A DNA stretch of 64,000 nucleotides from Candidatus Pelagibacter communis (GTDB taxonomy: Bacteria > Pseudomonadota > Alphaproteobacteria > Pelagibacterales > Pelagibacteraceae), in assembly GCF_012932795.1 (NCBI RefSeq), contig NZ_LANA01000002.1, forward strand, positions 421,500-485,499, in the 5' to 3' direction. Every line of letters begins with the position of its first letter. Position 1 is the first letter of the stretch. This document shows, piece after piece, positions 38,483-47,366 of this stretch. The notes beneath the pieces are model-generated. The model was given only the letters and a program-made list of their open reading frames with translations, had not been told where the DNA came from and ran no database searches. The position numbers and the translations under genes are program-made.

Positions 38483-39424
38483 TTAAGAAATTGAATTAGA
38501 CAATCTTTCAAACACTTTTTCTGCACTTAATTTATTTAGATCATCAACTTGTATTGCTTTAAAGTTTTCTCTTTCAATACTAACTTTAAAGGCTGTTGTA
38601 TGTTTACCAAATAAAGCTAATCCTTTGGCATTTAAATGAGCTGCCATGTGGGCTGGACCTGTGTCATTTGCAATAACAAAGGAACTGTCTTTGATTAAAG
38701 AAGATAATTGTGCAATATCTAAAATTTTTTCACTATCTAGTATTGATAGTGCATTAATATCTTTAGCATCTTTAATCTCTGAAGGGCCTGGAGCTACAAC
38801 TACTTTAAATTTACTGTTGTATTTATTTTTAATTAGTTCAATTAGCTTATTATAATAAGGCCATTTTTTAATTTGTAAATGGGCTGAACAAAAAGGAAAA
38901 AGAACTATATATTTTTCTAAATCATAGTTTCTTTTAATACTATCTATATTTCCACAAGCCCAACTAAAATTAGGCTTCATAGTGTTTGATGTATTGAGAC
39001 TAGATGTTTTTAGCTGATGATCAAACCTATCTAGAACAGGGTTTTTATCAAATTCTACTTTGGTTATGTTTGTAGGTAATGTTGTCTCAGAGCTAGACCA
39101 TTTATCAAATTTTGATTTTGGAAATAAAATATTTTTATAAAAAACTGTCCTTGATGAGTTTTGAAGGTCATATATTTTTTTAAAATTTAAGTTTTTTAAT
39201 TTTCTTGTAAGTTGATAAAGATAAATAAGATTAAATTTGGATAATCTTTTGTCTAAAATGGTGTTGTGAATAAATGGATTTTTTTTAAATAATTCAAAAT
39301 AAGGCTTCGTAGTTAACAAGTGTATCTGATCTTCCTTATGATTTTCAGAAATATCTTGAATTGCACCACTAGCTTGCGCTATATCTCCAAGTGAACCGTG
39401 TTTAATAATTAAAATATTAGACAT
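38483..39424 (-). CDS. Glycosyltransferase family 9 (heptosyltransferase-like)
   Basis: A 313-residue GT-B protein of the ADP-heptose:LPS transferase type. It begins ILIIKHGSLGDIAQASGAIQDI, the GT9 acceptor-side motif, and the C-terminal domain carries FVIANDTGPAHMAAHL, the donor-binding motif. It probably acts in lipopolysaccharide core synthesis at the inner membrane. It stands between a GT4 gene and a DUF6165 gene, both on the other strand. Confidence 0.88.
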   Translation of the reverse strand: MSNILIIKHGSLGDIAQASGAIQDISENHKEDQIHLLTTKPYFELFKKNPFIHNTILDKRLSKFNLIYLYQLTRKLKNLNFKKIYDLQNSSRTVFYKNILFPKSKFDKWSSSETTLPTNITKVEFDKNPVLDRFDHQLKTSSLNTSNTMKPNFSWACGNIDSIKRNYDLEKYIVLFPFCSAHLQIKKWPYYNKLIELIKNKYNSKFKVVVAPGPSEIKDAKDINALSILDSEKILDIAQLSSLIKDSSFVIANDTGPAHMAAHLNAKGLALFGKHTTAFKVSIERENFKAIQVDDLNKLSAEKVFERLSNSIS

Positions 39425-39456
39425 AATTTTAACAAGTTAACATACTATAAATTTTT

Positions 39457-39846
39457 ATGAATAAAATTCTAGTTGAAGTGTCTATTGGTGAGCTTTTGGA
39501 CAAAATTTCTATTCTTGAAATAAAAAAAGAAAAGATTAAAGACTCTGAAAAACTAAATTTCATTAATGATGAACATGTTATTTTAAAGGAGCAATTAGAC
39601 CAAAATGTGAAGTCTGACGATAAGCTTAATAGATTGTTTCAATCCTTAAAAGAAATTAATGCAAAATTATGGGTAATTGAGGATGACAAAAGGCTATGTG
39701 AAAAAGATAAAGATTTTACAGAAAAATTTATAAAGCTTTCAAGAGATGTTCATTTTTTAAATGATGATCGTGCTAAAATAAAATTAGAGATTAATAATCA
39801 CACAGGCTCTAAGATTAAAGAAATCAAAGAGTATACCTCTTATTGA
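39457..39846 (+). CDS. DUF6165 family protein
   Basis: A 129-residue, highly charged, largely helical protein. The start ILVEVSIGELLDKISILEIKKEKI matches the DUF6165 pattern, and the later AKLWVIEDDKRLCEKDKDF and HFLNDDRAKIKLEIN fit too. Such proteins are often encoded beside glycosyltransferases, as here, but no function is known. The end overlaps the convergent permease gene by 7 bases. Confidence 0.75.
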   Translation: MNKILVEVSIGELLDKISILEIKKEKIKDSEKLNFINDEHVILKEQLDQNVKSDDKLNRLFQSLKEINAKLWVIEDDKRLCEKDKDFTEKFIKLSRDVHFLNDDRAKIKLEINNHTGSKIKEIKEYTSY

Positions 39847-40514
39847 AAACTATATTTTTTTTCCAAATATTTTATTAAATTGTGAATTAAAAAAGTCATT
39901 AATAAATAAATTCCACCAGCAGTGATAAATATTTCTAATGGTTTGTATGTAGTAGAAACAATATGTTTGGCAACACCTGTTATATCCATTAATGTTACTG
40001 TGCTTGCTAACGACGTTCCTTTCATCATTAGTATTATTTCGTTACCATAGGCTGGCAAAGATTGTCTAATGGCTACAGGTATCTGAATTTTATAAAAGAT
40101 TATCTTATTTGATATTCCTAAACTTTTACCTGCTTCAATAATTCCAGGTTTAATTGTTTGAAAAGCTGATCTTAAAATTTCAGATGTGTATGCACCAGTA
40201 TTTAGTGAAAATGCAATTATAGCACACCAATATGGTTCCTTAAAAATAACCCAAAGAAAAGTTGATCTAAAATATTCTATTTGCCCTAGTCCATAATAAA
40301 TTATAAATATTTGAACCAGCAAAGGTGTGCCTCTAAACACATAAGAATATGCATAAGCAAATCTATTAATAATATAATTTTTACTTAGTCTTAAAATTGC
40401 AAACAACAATCCAATAAATAAACCAATAATTAAAGAAACTGATAAAAGTTTTATAGTTATAACTGCTGCACTCAGTAATTTTGGCAAGCTAGAAGCCATT
40501 AAACTTAAATCCAT
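39840..40514 (-). CDS. Amino-acid ABC transporter permease (HisM-like)
   Basis: A 224-residue inner-membrane permease of the polar amino acid (PAAT) family with five or so helices. YVFRGTPLLVQIFIIYYGLG is the conserved early segment. The EAA loop is EAGKSLGISNKIIFYKIQIPVAIRQSLPAYGNE, where the ATPase would dock. It shares one base with the upstream permease gene. No ABC ATPase gene is found in this window, so the pair must use one encoded elsewhere. Confidence 0.9.
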   Translation of the reverse strand: MDLSLMASSLPKLLSAAVITIKLLSVSLIIGLFIGLLFAILRLSKNYIINRFAYAYSYVFRGTPLLVQIFIIYYGLGQIEYFRSTFLWVIFKEPYWCAIIAFSLNTGAYTSEILRSAFQTIKPGIIEAGKSLGISNKIIFYKIQIPVAIRQSLPAYGNEIILMMKGTSLASTVTLMDITGVAKHIVSTTYKPLEIFITAGGIYLLMTFLIHNLIKYLEKKYSFQ

Positions 40515-41206
40515 TAAAAACCCTTACTATACTTAACTTCAAGTCTATTAATTAATTTCATGCTAAAAAAAGTTAACATCAGGTATAAAAGTGCTGCAAA
40601 AGAATAAAAAAATAAAGGATCTCTTGTTGATCCAGCTGCAATATATGATTGTCTCATAATCTCAACTAAACCAGTAACAGATATTAATGATGTATCTTTC
40701 AAAGTTATTTGCCAAACATTACTTAAGTTGGGTATAGCTAGTCTTAGCATTTGAGGCATTATTACTTTTAGAAAATAAATACGTTTTTTTAATCCTAACA
40801 CTTTACAAGCTTCAAACTGACCTTTATCAATCGATTGGATTGCTCCTCTAAAAACTTCTGTTGAATAAGCGCCTGAAATTATCCCAATAGCAACAGATCC
40901 TGTAATAAAAGCATTTATTTCAATATATTCATTGTAACCAAATATTGATGCAACATACATAATTGCACCACTTCCGCCAAAGAAAAAAAGATAAATTACT
41001 AGTAACTCTGGAACACCTCTTATGACCGTAGTGTAAAAATTAGCTATAAGATTTAAAAATTTTTTATTTGATAATTTGAGGGGCGTAAAAATTGCTGAAA
41101 ATAAAAAACCTATTAACATTGCTGTAATTGAAACAGCAATAGTCATTAAGGTTGCATAAAACAACTCGTCTCCCCATCCTGTTTGTCCGAAAGTTAAAAG
41201 ATCCAT
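40514..41206 (-). CDS. Amino-acid ABC transporter permease (HisQ-like)
   Basis: A 230-residue PAAT-family permease. TTVIRGVPELLVIYLFFFGG is the family segment. The EAA loop is EACKVLGLKKRIYFLKVIMPQMLRLAIPNLSN. It forms a heterodimer with the next gene product. It starts 46 bases after the binding-protein gene; a GC-rich hairpin lies in that gap. Confidence 0.9.
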   Translation of the reverse strand: MDLLTFGQTGWGDELFYATLMTIAVSITAMLIGFLFSAIFTPLKLSNKKFLNLIANFYTTVIRGVPELLVIYLFFFGGSGAIMYVASIFGYNEYIEINAFITGSVAIGIISGAYSTEVFRGAIQSIDKGQFEACKVLGLKKRIYFLKVIMPQMLRLAIPNLSNVWQITLKDTSLISVTGLVEIMRQSYIAAGSTRDPLFFYSFAALLYLMLTFFSMKLINRLEVKYSKGF

Positions 41207-41215
41207 TATCGAAAG

Positions 41216-41237
41216 GGCGACTATATTTAAAGTCGCC
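41216..41237 (-). terminator. Intercistronic hairpin after the binding-protein gene
   Basis: GGCGACT and AGTCGCC form a perfect seven-pair stem around an eight-base AT-rich loop, in a 46-base gap between the binding protein and its permeases. The following T-run is short (TTTC), so it may be a weak terminator or an RNA-stabilising element more than a full stop. Its position matches the stronger hairpin after dctP. Confidence 0.55.
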
Positions 41238-41252
41238 TTTTCAAAATATTAA

Positions 41253-42113
41253 TTACATAGAAGCATCAAAACCGAAATGTTTGATTGCAAGTCTACTAAT
41301 AACGCCATCTTTTCTTGCTTGATTAATAGCTTTATTAAAAGCTTTTAAAAGCTCAGCATCTCTAGCACCTAGTGTTCCTCCTAATTGAGAGGCTTGTCTT
41401 AAGCCAACACCAACACCATTTCCAAATGCTCCACCTGAAAAAGTTGGCCCAACAAGAACAACTGATTTTCCAGATTTGTCAGCATAGTCAGTAAAAGCAA
41501 CAGCTGCAGCTAATGCAACATCACATCTTCCAGAAGCTAAATCTAAGTTAACCTCATCTTGGGTTTTGTAAGTTCTTACGTTAACTTTTCCTACATCGCC
41601 TGACTCTAAAAAGTTTTGGTGAATAGTTCCTGTTTGAGTACAAACAGTTTTTCCAGCTAAAACAGAAGTAATTGTTTTTAAGGCTTTTTTAGCATCACTG
41701 TTAGGACTTGAAAGACCAATTCCTGCTGGAGTATTCATTCCTTCAAGACTTGAACCTTTCATTACAGCAAGAGAAGCTACTTCATCAGCATAACCTTGAG
41801 AAAATGTTATAACTTTTTTTCTCTCATCAGTAATTGACATCCCAGCCATTATTGCATCAAATTTTCTCATTTGAAGAGCCGGTATCATTCCATCCCAATC
41901 TTGTTCAACGACTTCACACTGTCTTCCAATATATCTACAAAGCGAATGGGCTAATTCGACTTCAAATCCAATTAGTTTACCAGACGCATCTTTTGAATTC
42001 CATGGAGGATAAGCGCCTTCAGTTCCAATTCTAATTTTATCAGAAGCATAAACATTTCCAATAATTAATAAAAAAGCCAGAACTGAAAAAATAGTTTTTT
42101 TAAATATATTCAT
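41253..42113 (-). CDS. Amino-acid ABC transporter substrate-binding protein
   Basis: A 286-residue periplasmic protein of SBP family 3, with a signal peptide (hydrophobic core over residues 8-20, cleavage near VYASD). IRIGTEGAYPPWNSKDASGK is the family start, followed by GFEVELAHSLC, QDWDGMIPALQMRKFDAIMAGMSIT and CTQTGTIHQNFL. It resembles lysine/arginine/ornithine and octopine receptors (ArgT/OccT type). The ligand cannot be fixed. It begins the minus-strand operon with two permeases. Confidence 0.9.
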   Translation of the reverse strand: MNIFKKTIFSVLAFLLIIGNVYASDKIRIGTEGAYPPWNSKDASGKLIGFEVELAHSLCRYIGRQCEVVEQDWDGMIPALQMRKFDAIMAGMSITDERKKVITFSQGYADEVASLAVMKGSSLEGMNTPAGIGLSSPNSDAKKALKTITSVLAGKTVCTQTGTIHQNFLESGDVGKVNVRTYKTQDEVNLDLASGRCDVALAAAVAFTDYADKSGKSVVLVGPTFSGGAFGNGVGVGLRQASQLGGTLGARDAELLKAFNKAINQARKDGVISRLAIKHFGFDASM

Positions 42114-42172
42114 TATTTTCTCCTTTGATTAAAAAAATATTATTTCACAAATTTAGTGAATTAAAAAGAAAA

Positions 42173-43213
42173 TTAATGGTTTATTGAAGAAGAAAAATTC
42201 CAAGAGCAATCAAAACTAGGAATATAAACCCTATCTAAAGTTGTATTACCAAAATTTTTGTTAAAAACATCTAGCCATTTTTCAACTTGTTCTGGTTTTT
42301 TATCTTGGCTACCAACTTGAGCTGTAATTACTCCATTTGGTTTTAATATTCTAATTAATGAGTCCATATTCTTTGCTGCAAGATCTATACAAAATTGATC
42401 ATCATTAAGATCAACAAAAATTTTATCATACTTATCATCATCAACAGATTTTATGCTTTCAAAAGCGTCGCCCCAAACACATTTAATTGAGTTTTTTTCT
42501 GTAGACTTGTTTCCTATACTTCCTAGGTGCTTATTACAAACATTAACCACTTCGGGGTCTAATTCATACCAATCAATAAAGTCAAAGCCTTTGGAGATGC
42601 ACTCTCTTGCAACACCACCATCACCACCACCAATAATTGCAGCAGTACCCATGTTATTATTTAGCTTTAAGGCTGCATTTACAAAAGTTGAGCTATACAA
42701 AATTTCATCATTTGTTGCTACCTGGATTTCATTATCTATAAAAAGTGATTTTCCGAATTGTTCCAAGTCCAATATTTCTATATGTTGTCCAGCCTTAGAA
42801 TTAAAATCCTCCAAAACTTCATTTACAACATAAGATTTTTGTAAACCTGGTGAACTATAAATGTCAGGATATAATGATTTGGTATCTCTATTAAATTCTT
42901 TTTTAACAATTCGTTTATGTTTAAATTCTTTTCTAACAATATCTAAGGCTATAGATGGACTAACTTTCCCACATGTAAAAAAATCAAAACTGATAATACC
43001 TTTTTCAGGAAATGTATGAAAGCTAATATGACTTTCTGCCAGCAGTGCTAATATTGTAAAACCCTGTGGTTCAAATTTGTATTTAGAGATCTTAAGGACT
43101 GTTACTTCTGCTGCTTTTGCAATTTTATGAATTACACTTTCAAATAATGATGGATCATATTCTTGAGTAGTTCCAATAATATCTAAAGTTACATGTTCAC
43201 CTACTTTAGTCAT
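42173..43213 (-). CDS. Fused S-adenosylmethionine decarboxylase and spermidine synthase
   Basis: A 346-residue two-domain protein. Residues 1-115 are prokaryotic SpeD: cleavage would fall between Glu60 and Ser61 in LAESHISFHTFPE, giving the pyruvoyl group, with His66 and Cys81 at the conserved processing and catalytic positions. Residues 125-346 are a SpeE-type aminopropyltransferase with GGGDGG at 195-200, YELDPEVV and KIFVDLNDDQF. One protein would make decarboxylated SAM and pass its aminopropyl group to putrescine, releasing MTA. The next genes downstream and upstream handle MTA. Such fusions are known but not common. Confidence 0.93.
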   Translation of the reverse strand: MTKVGEHVTLDIIGTTQEYDPSLFESVIHKIAKAAEVTVLKISKYKFEPQGFTILALLAESHISFHTFPEKGIISFDFFTCGKVSPSIALDIVRKEFKHKRIVKKEFNRDTKSLYPDIYSSPGLQKSYVVNEVLEDFNSKAGQHIEILDLEQFGKSLFIDNEIQVATNDEILYSSTFVNAALKLNNNMGTAAIIGGGDGGVARECISKGFDFIDWYELDPEVVNVCNKHLGSIGNKSTEKNSIKCVWGDAFESIKSVDDDKYDKIFVDLNDDQFCIDLAAKNMDSLIRILKPNGVITAQVGSQDKKPEQVEKWLDVFNKNFGNTTLDRVYIPSFDCSWNFSSSINH

Positions 43214-43219
43214 AAAAAA

Positions 43220-43852
43220 TTATCCCCTCTTATAATTTTTTGCTTTCCTTAAAACTTTATTCATTTCTTTTGATGATAAAATTTTAGGCTTCCCAATTTT
43301 TAAAGCTTTTATATACTGGTTCGAAAGATTTTCAACCTCTTCAGCTAATTCAAATGCTTCTGATAAATTTCCTGAAAATGCAATCTGTCCGTGATTGCCT
43401 ATTAGACAAGCATTTCTATTTTTTAATGCTTTTAGAATATTTTTAGATAATTCTCTTGTTCCATAGGTTGCATATTTTGCGCATTTAATATCGTTACCTC
43501 CAGCCATTGCAATCATATAATGAAATGCTGGTATTCCTTTTCCATGAGTGGAGATTGCCGTAGCACAGTTAGAGTGAGCGTGTACAATTGCTTTAGCCTC
43601 TATTTTATTTTTGTATATATCTTGATGAAATCTCCATTCAGATGATGGTATTCCCTTTTTTTTATCAAACTCTCCTTTGAGAGTTACAAAAACTATATCT
43701 TTACTTTTTAATGAAGAATATTTAGCTCCTGATGGTGTAATTAAAAAACCATCTTTATATCTTGCAGATATATTTCCAGATCTTAATGCTGAAAGTTTTT
43801 TGGTATTCAGCATTTTAGAGTATTTTATGACTTCGATTCTTAAATTTATCAT
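43220..43852 (-). CDS. Class II aldolase, probably 5-(methylthio)ribulose-1-phosphate aldolase
   Basis: A 210-residue class II aldolase/adducin-fold protein. Glu72 (SSEWRFH), His91 and His93 (VHAHS) and His154 (NHGQ) match the zinc and catalytic set of FucA almost number for number. The catalytic Glu before the His pair points to an aldolase, not to the MtnB dehydratase, where it lies after the pair. It overlaps mtnA by one base, so its likely substrate is methylthioribulose-1-phosphate, giving DHAP and methylthioacetaldehyde. This substrate is inferred. Confidence 0.82.
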   Translation of the reverse strand: MINLRIEVIKYSKMLNTKKLSALRSGNISARYKDGFLITPSGAKYSSLKSKDIVFVTLKGEFDKKKGIPSSEWRFHQDIYKNKIEAKAIVHAHSNCATAISTHGKGIPAFHYMIAMAGGNDIKCAKYATYGTRELSKNILKALKNRNACLIGNHGQIAFSGNLSEAFELAEEVENLSNQYIKALKIGKPKILSSKEMNKVLRKAKNYKRG

Positions 43853-44922
43853 TATCTAAAAATTTTTTTTAATGCATCAGGTGAGGCTTTACAAATACCT
43901 TTTTCTGTGATCAATCCTGTTACATATTTTGCAGGCGTTACGTCAAAAGCCAAATTTAAAACTTTACTTTGCTTGGGGTATATTAATATTTTTTTAAGAT
44001 CATTATTTTCATCTAATCCTACTATATGAGATAATTCCTCAGGATCTCTCTCTTCAATAGGAATATCTTTAAAATCTTTAATATCCCAATCAATAGTTGA
44101 ACTGGGTAATGCGACATAAAAAGGTACGTTATTATCATGCGCCGCTAATGCTTTAAGATAAGTTCCAATTTTATTACATACATCACCAGTTGATAAAGTT
44201 CTATCAGTTCCAACCATACAAATATCAATCTCATTTCTTTGCATTAAAATTCCACCTGTATTATCTGCAATAATAGTATTTGGTATTTCTTCTTCATTTA
44301 ATTCATAAGAAGTTAAATTTGCACCTTGATTTCTAGGCCTAGTTTCGTCAACCCATACATGTACTGGTATGCCTTTTTTATGAGCATGATAAATTGGAGA
44401 TGTTGCTGTACCCCAATTGATGGTGGCTAACCAGCCAGCATTACAATGGGTTAAGATATTTACTGTATCTTTTTTTTTATTATAAATTTCTTCAATTATT
44501 TTAAGCCCATTAATACCTATATTTTTGCAGAACTTTTCATCTTCATCACATATTTCTTTAGCTTCGGTTAAAGCTACATTTAAAATTTGATCACTGTTAA
44601 TTCCTGATAATTTTTTCATCATTCGATCTACTGCCCATTTTAAATTTATTGCTGTAGGTCTAGATTTTATTAATTCTTCCCCACTCTTTTTAATAAATTC
44701 AGAGCTATTATTTTCTTGAACCGCCAGAACCATTCCATAAGCAGCTGTCGCGCCAATTAATGGTGCACCTCTTACTTCCATTATTTTAATTGCGTTAATT
44801 GCATCCTTTACTGTTTTAAGATCTTTAATTATAAATTGATGTGGAAGCTTAGTTTGGTCAATGATTTTGACAACGTTGTCTTCGTACCAAATAGTTCTGT
44901 ATTCTTTACCTTCTATTCTCAT
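43852..44922 (-). CDS. mtnA: S-methyl-5-thioribose-1-phosphate isomerase
   Basis: A 356-residue enzyme of the eIF2B-alpha-like isomerase family that converts methylthioribose-1-phosphate to the ribulose form. MEVRGAPLIGATAAYG near residue 48 is the family motif, and catalytic Cys160 (THCNAGWLAT) and Asp240 (VGTDR) are in their exact usual places. It lies between mtnP (52 bases upstream) and the aldolase gene. The close-by mtnP makes MTA, not only methylthioribose, the likely source. Confidence 0.93.
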   Translation of the reverse strand: MRIEGKEYRTIWYEDNVVKIIDQTKLPHQFIIKDLKTVKDAINAIKIMEVRGAPLIGATAAYGMVLAVQENNSSEFIKKSGEELIKSRPTAINLKWAVDRMMKKLSGINSDQILNVALTEAKEICDEDEKFCKNIGINGLKIIEEIYNKKKDTVNILTHCNAGWLATINWGTATSPIYHAHKKGIPVHVWVDETRPRNQGANLTSYELNEEEIPNTIIADNTGGILMQRNEIDICMVGTDRTLSTGDVCNKIGTYLKALAAHDNNVPFYVALPSSTIDWDIKDFKDIPIEERDPEELSHIVGLDENNDLKKILIYPKQSKVLNLAFDVTPAKYVTGLITEKGICKASPDALKKIFR

Positions 44923-44974
44923 CTTAATTAATTCTTATTTAGTAAAGTAAATAAAATTATAACTAATATTTTTT

Positions 44975-45847
44975 TCATTTATTAAGAGCTCTACCAGCTA
45001 TTGTTTTGAGTTTATCTATTGTTTTTTGAGTTCTTTTTTCAGGTGCTGTTATTATTGCAACATCTAAACAATTGTTAGTTGGGTCGTTTGGATCAATATG
45101 ATCTTCAAAATTATCTATTAAATTTTTAATCATGACTTTTGCTTTTTCAGCATTTCCTAATAAAACTTTAACTACTTGTTGAACGTCAACGTTTTCATGA
45201 TCGGGATGCCAACAATCAAAATCGGTTACCATTGAAACTGATGCATACCTTATTTCTGCTTCTCTAGCGAGTTTCGCTTCTGGCATATTAGTCATACCAA
45301 TTACATCTGCTTTCCATGTTCTATATAAATTAGACTCTGCTAATGTTGAAAATTGTGGTCCCTCCATAACAACATAAGTCCCATTTCTTTGACAATCTAT
45401 ATTAGATTTTTTAATTGCTTCTTCACACGCATTCATCAGCCCATTTGAAGTTGGATGAGCCATTGACACATGAGCTACAATTTCATTATCAAAAAAAGTT
45501 TTTATTCTTGCAAAAGTTCTATCAATAAACTGATCAACAATAACAAATTTTCCTGGTGGCAAATCTTCTTTAAGAGAACCAACAGCTGAAACAGAGACTA
45601 TATCTGTAACACCTAGTTGTTTTAATGCGTCAATATTTGCTCTAAAATTTATTTTAGAGGGTGAAATAAAATGCCCTCTTCCATGTCTTGGTAAAAAAAA
45701 AACTTCTTTGTTATTGTATTTAGTTTTTAGAATTTGATCAGAAGGTTTTCCCCACGGTGTTTCTATATTAAGTAACTCTCTATCGTTAAATTTCTCAACA
45801 TCATAAAGGCCACTTCCACCAATAATTGCTAATTTATTTTTAACCAT
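44975..45847 (-). CDS. mtnP: S-methyl-5'-thioadenosine phosphorylase
   Basis: A 290-residue purine-phosphorylase-family enzyme that splits MTA with phosphate to adenine and methylthioribose-1-phosphate. IIGGSGLYDVEKF is the N-terminal phosphate loop. RHGRGHFISPSKINFRANI and MEGPQFSTLAESNLYR follow, and VIGMTNMPEAKLAREAEI and TDFDCWH hold the base-binding residues. It starts the MTA-recycling genes on this strand, and apt diverges from it 39 bases away. Confidence 0.94.
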   Translation of the reverse strand: MVKNKLAIIGGSGLYDVEKFNDRELLNIETPWGKPSDQILKTKYNNKEVFFLPRHGRGHFISPSKINFRANIDALKQLGVTDIVSVSAVGSLKEDLPPGKFVIVDQFIDRTFARIKTFFDNEIVAHVSMAHPTSNGLMNACEEAIKKSNIDCQRNGTYVVMEGPQFSTLAESNLYRTWKADVIGMTNMPEAKLAREAEIRYASVSMVTDFDCWHPDHENVDVQQVVKVLLGNAEKAKVMIKNLIDNFEDHIDPNDPTNNCLDVAIITAPEKRTQKTIDKLKTIAGRALNK

Positions 45848-45886
45848 ATAAAAAAAATAATTTTACTATATATATCTTAAAGAATT

Positions 45887-46414
45887 ATGAATTTAAAAGA
45901 TTATATTAGATCAATTCCAAATTATCCAAAAAAAGGAATTTTATTTAGAGACATTACCACTTTAATCAAAGATGAAAAAGCATTTGCTGAGACTATTAAT
46001 CAAATAGTTAAAAAATCAAAAAAATTTAAAGTAGATAAAATTGCTGCCATAGAGTCTAGGGGATTTGTTTTTGCTTCAGCTGTTTCTTATTTGCTTAAAA
46101 AACCATTTATAATGCTAAGAAAAAAAAATAAACTACCTGCGGAAACCTTTTCTGTAGATTTTGAATTAGAGTACGGAACAGCAACCATAGAAGTTCACAA
46201 AGATTCAATTGAACAAAATGATTCAGTCTTGATTATAGATGATTTAATCGCAACAGGTGGTACAGCAGAGGCCGCTGCTAAACTAGTAGAAATGTCTGGT
46301 GGAAATGTTTCAGCTTTTATATTTGCTATTAATCTTTTTGATTTAAATGGATCCGATAATTTAGCTAAAAAAGGTTATCACGTGGAAAACTTAATGGACT
46401 TCCCTGGCCATTAA
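45887..46414 (+). CDS. apt: Adenine phosphoribosyltransferase
   Basis: A 175-residue type I PRTase that makes AMP from adenine and PRPP. The PRPP-binding motif is VLIIDDLIATGGTAEAAAKL near residue 120. The N-terminal IPNYPKKGILFRDITTL and FVFASAVSY segments are typical of Apt. It diverges from mtnP, whose product adenine it would use, which ties it to polyamine by-product salvage. The end is 4 bases from a convergent GT2 gene. Confidence 0.95.
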   Translation: MNLKDYIRSIPNYPKKGILFRDITTLIKDEKAFAETINQIVKKSKKFKVDKIAAIESRGFVFASAVSYLLKKPFIMLRKKNKLPAETFSVDFELEYGTATIEVHKDSIEQNDSVLIIDDLIATGGTAEAAAKLVEMSGGNVSAFIFAINLFDLNGSDNLAKKGYHVENLMDFPGH

Positions 46415-46418
46415 AATT

Positions 46419-47297
46419 TCAAAATTGCGATCTATACCAAGATTTTTTATTTATTGCTGCATTAAAAAAACCTGAAATTCTATTCAAATAAATTTTTTGT
46501 TTAATCTTATTTTTTATTAAAGAATAAAAAATATATTTAATCAAGCTAGAAAAAAGTTTTGGAAAGCCTTTTAAAAAAGCTACAGAGTAACCATTGTGTT
46601 TTTTATTAAAATAAAACTTAGACCAAATCCAATGCCAATTCCTTGCAAGCTCTACTTCATCTTTATATTTAATATTAACTGCTTTTCCTCCTAAATGTTT
46701 TATTTTTGAATTGGGCGCTATGTAAATATCTTCTTTTGCATCAATTATTCTTTTACACAAATCATCATTTTCTAGATACATGAAAAAATTTTCATCAAAA
46801 TAATTTTTGTTAAGTATTTTATCTAATTGTTTTTTATTAAAGAGCATTGCAAAACCATCAATGCTTCTGACTTTAAATGGAAATTCATTTTCAATTACAA
46901 TTTTTGTTTTATTATTAAGTTTATAATTTGGATAATTAATGTTCGAAGAAATTGGTGCCAGTATAGCAAAACTAGAAATTTTTTGTGATGCAATGATGAG
47001 TTCATTAATTGTTGATTTTTCAAGTATCACATCCGGATTTAGAATTAAAACAAAGTCTGTTTTTACTCTTCTAATACCAATATTATTTCCAGCTCCCATA
47101 CCTAAATTTTCAGCTGAAAGGACGCATGATACATTTTTATATAATTCTTCTAATTCATTTTTAAATTGATGATTGTTGGAATTCTCAACTACTATAATTT
47201 TTATATCTTTATCGATTGATTTTATACATTCATGAATTACTCCTTCACTTTTAAAAGTAACAATAACTATTGATAAATTTTGCCTAGATATTGACAT
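46419..47297 (-). CDS. Glycosyltransferase family 2 protein
   Basis: A 292-residue GT-A enzyme without obvious long membrane helices. LSIVIVTFKSEGVIHECIKSI is the nucleotide-binding start, FVLILNPDVIL the metal-binding DXD-type region, and FFMYLENDDLCKRI the acceptor-site ED motif of rhamnosyltransferase-like GT2 proteins. It diverges from the dTDP-sugar genes at 47367, so it may use their product. The donor is unproven. Confidence 0.85.
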   Translation of the reverse strand: MSISRQNLSIVIVTFKSEGVIHECIKSIDKDIKIIVVENSNNHQFKNELEELYKNVSCVLSAENLGMGAGNNIGIRRVKTDFVLILNPDVILEKSTINELIIASQKISSFAILAPISSNINYPNYKLNNKTKIVIENEFPFKVRSIDGFAMLFNKKQLDKILNKNYFDENFFMYLENDDLCKRIIDAKEDIYIAPNSKIKHLGGKAVNIKYKDEVELARNWHWIWSKFYFNKKHNGYSVAFLKGFPKLFSSLIKYIFYSLIKNKIKQKIYLNRISGFFNAAINKKSWYRSQF

Positions 47298-47366
47298 ACT
47301 GTATGAATAATGATCTTTAAATAATGAACTATACTAATACTTTTTACTAATGTAAAAAATAAAATA

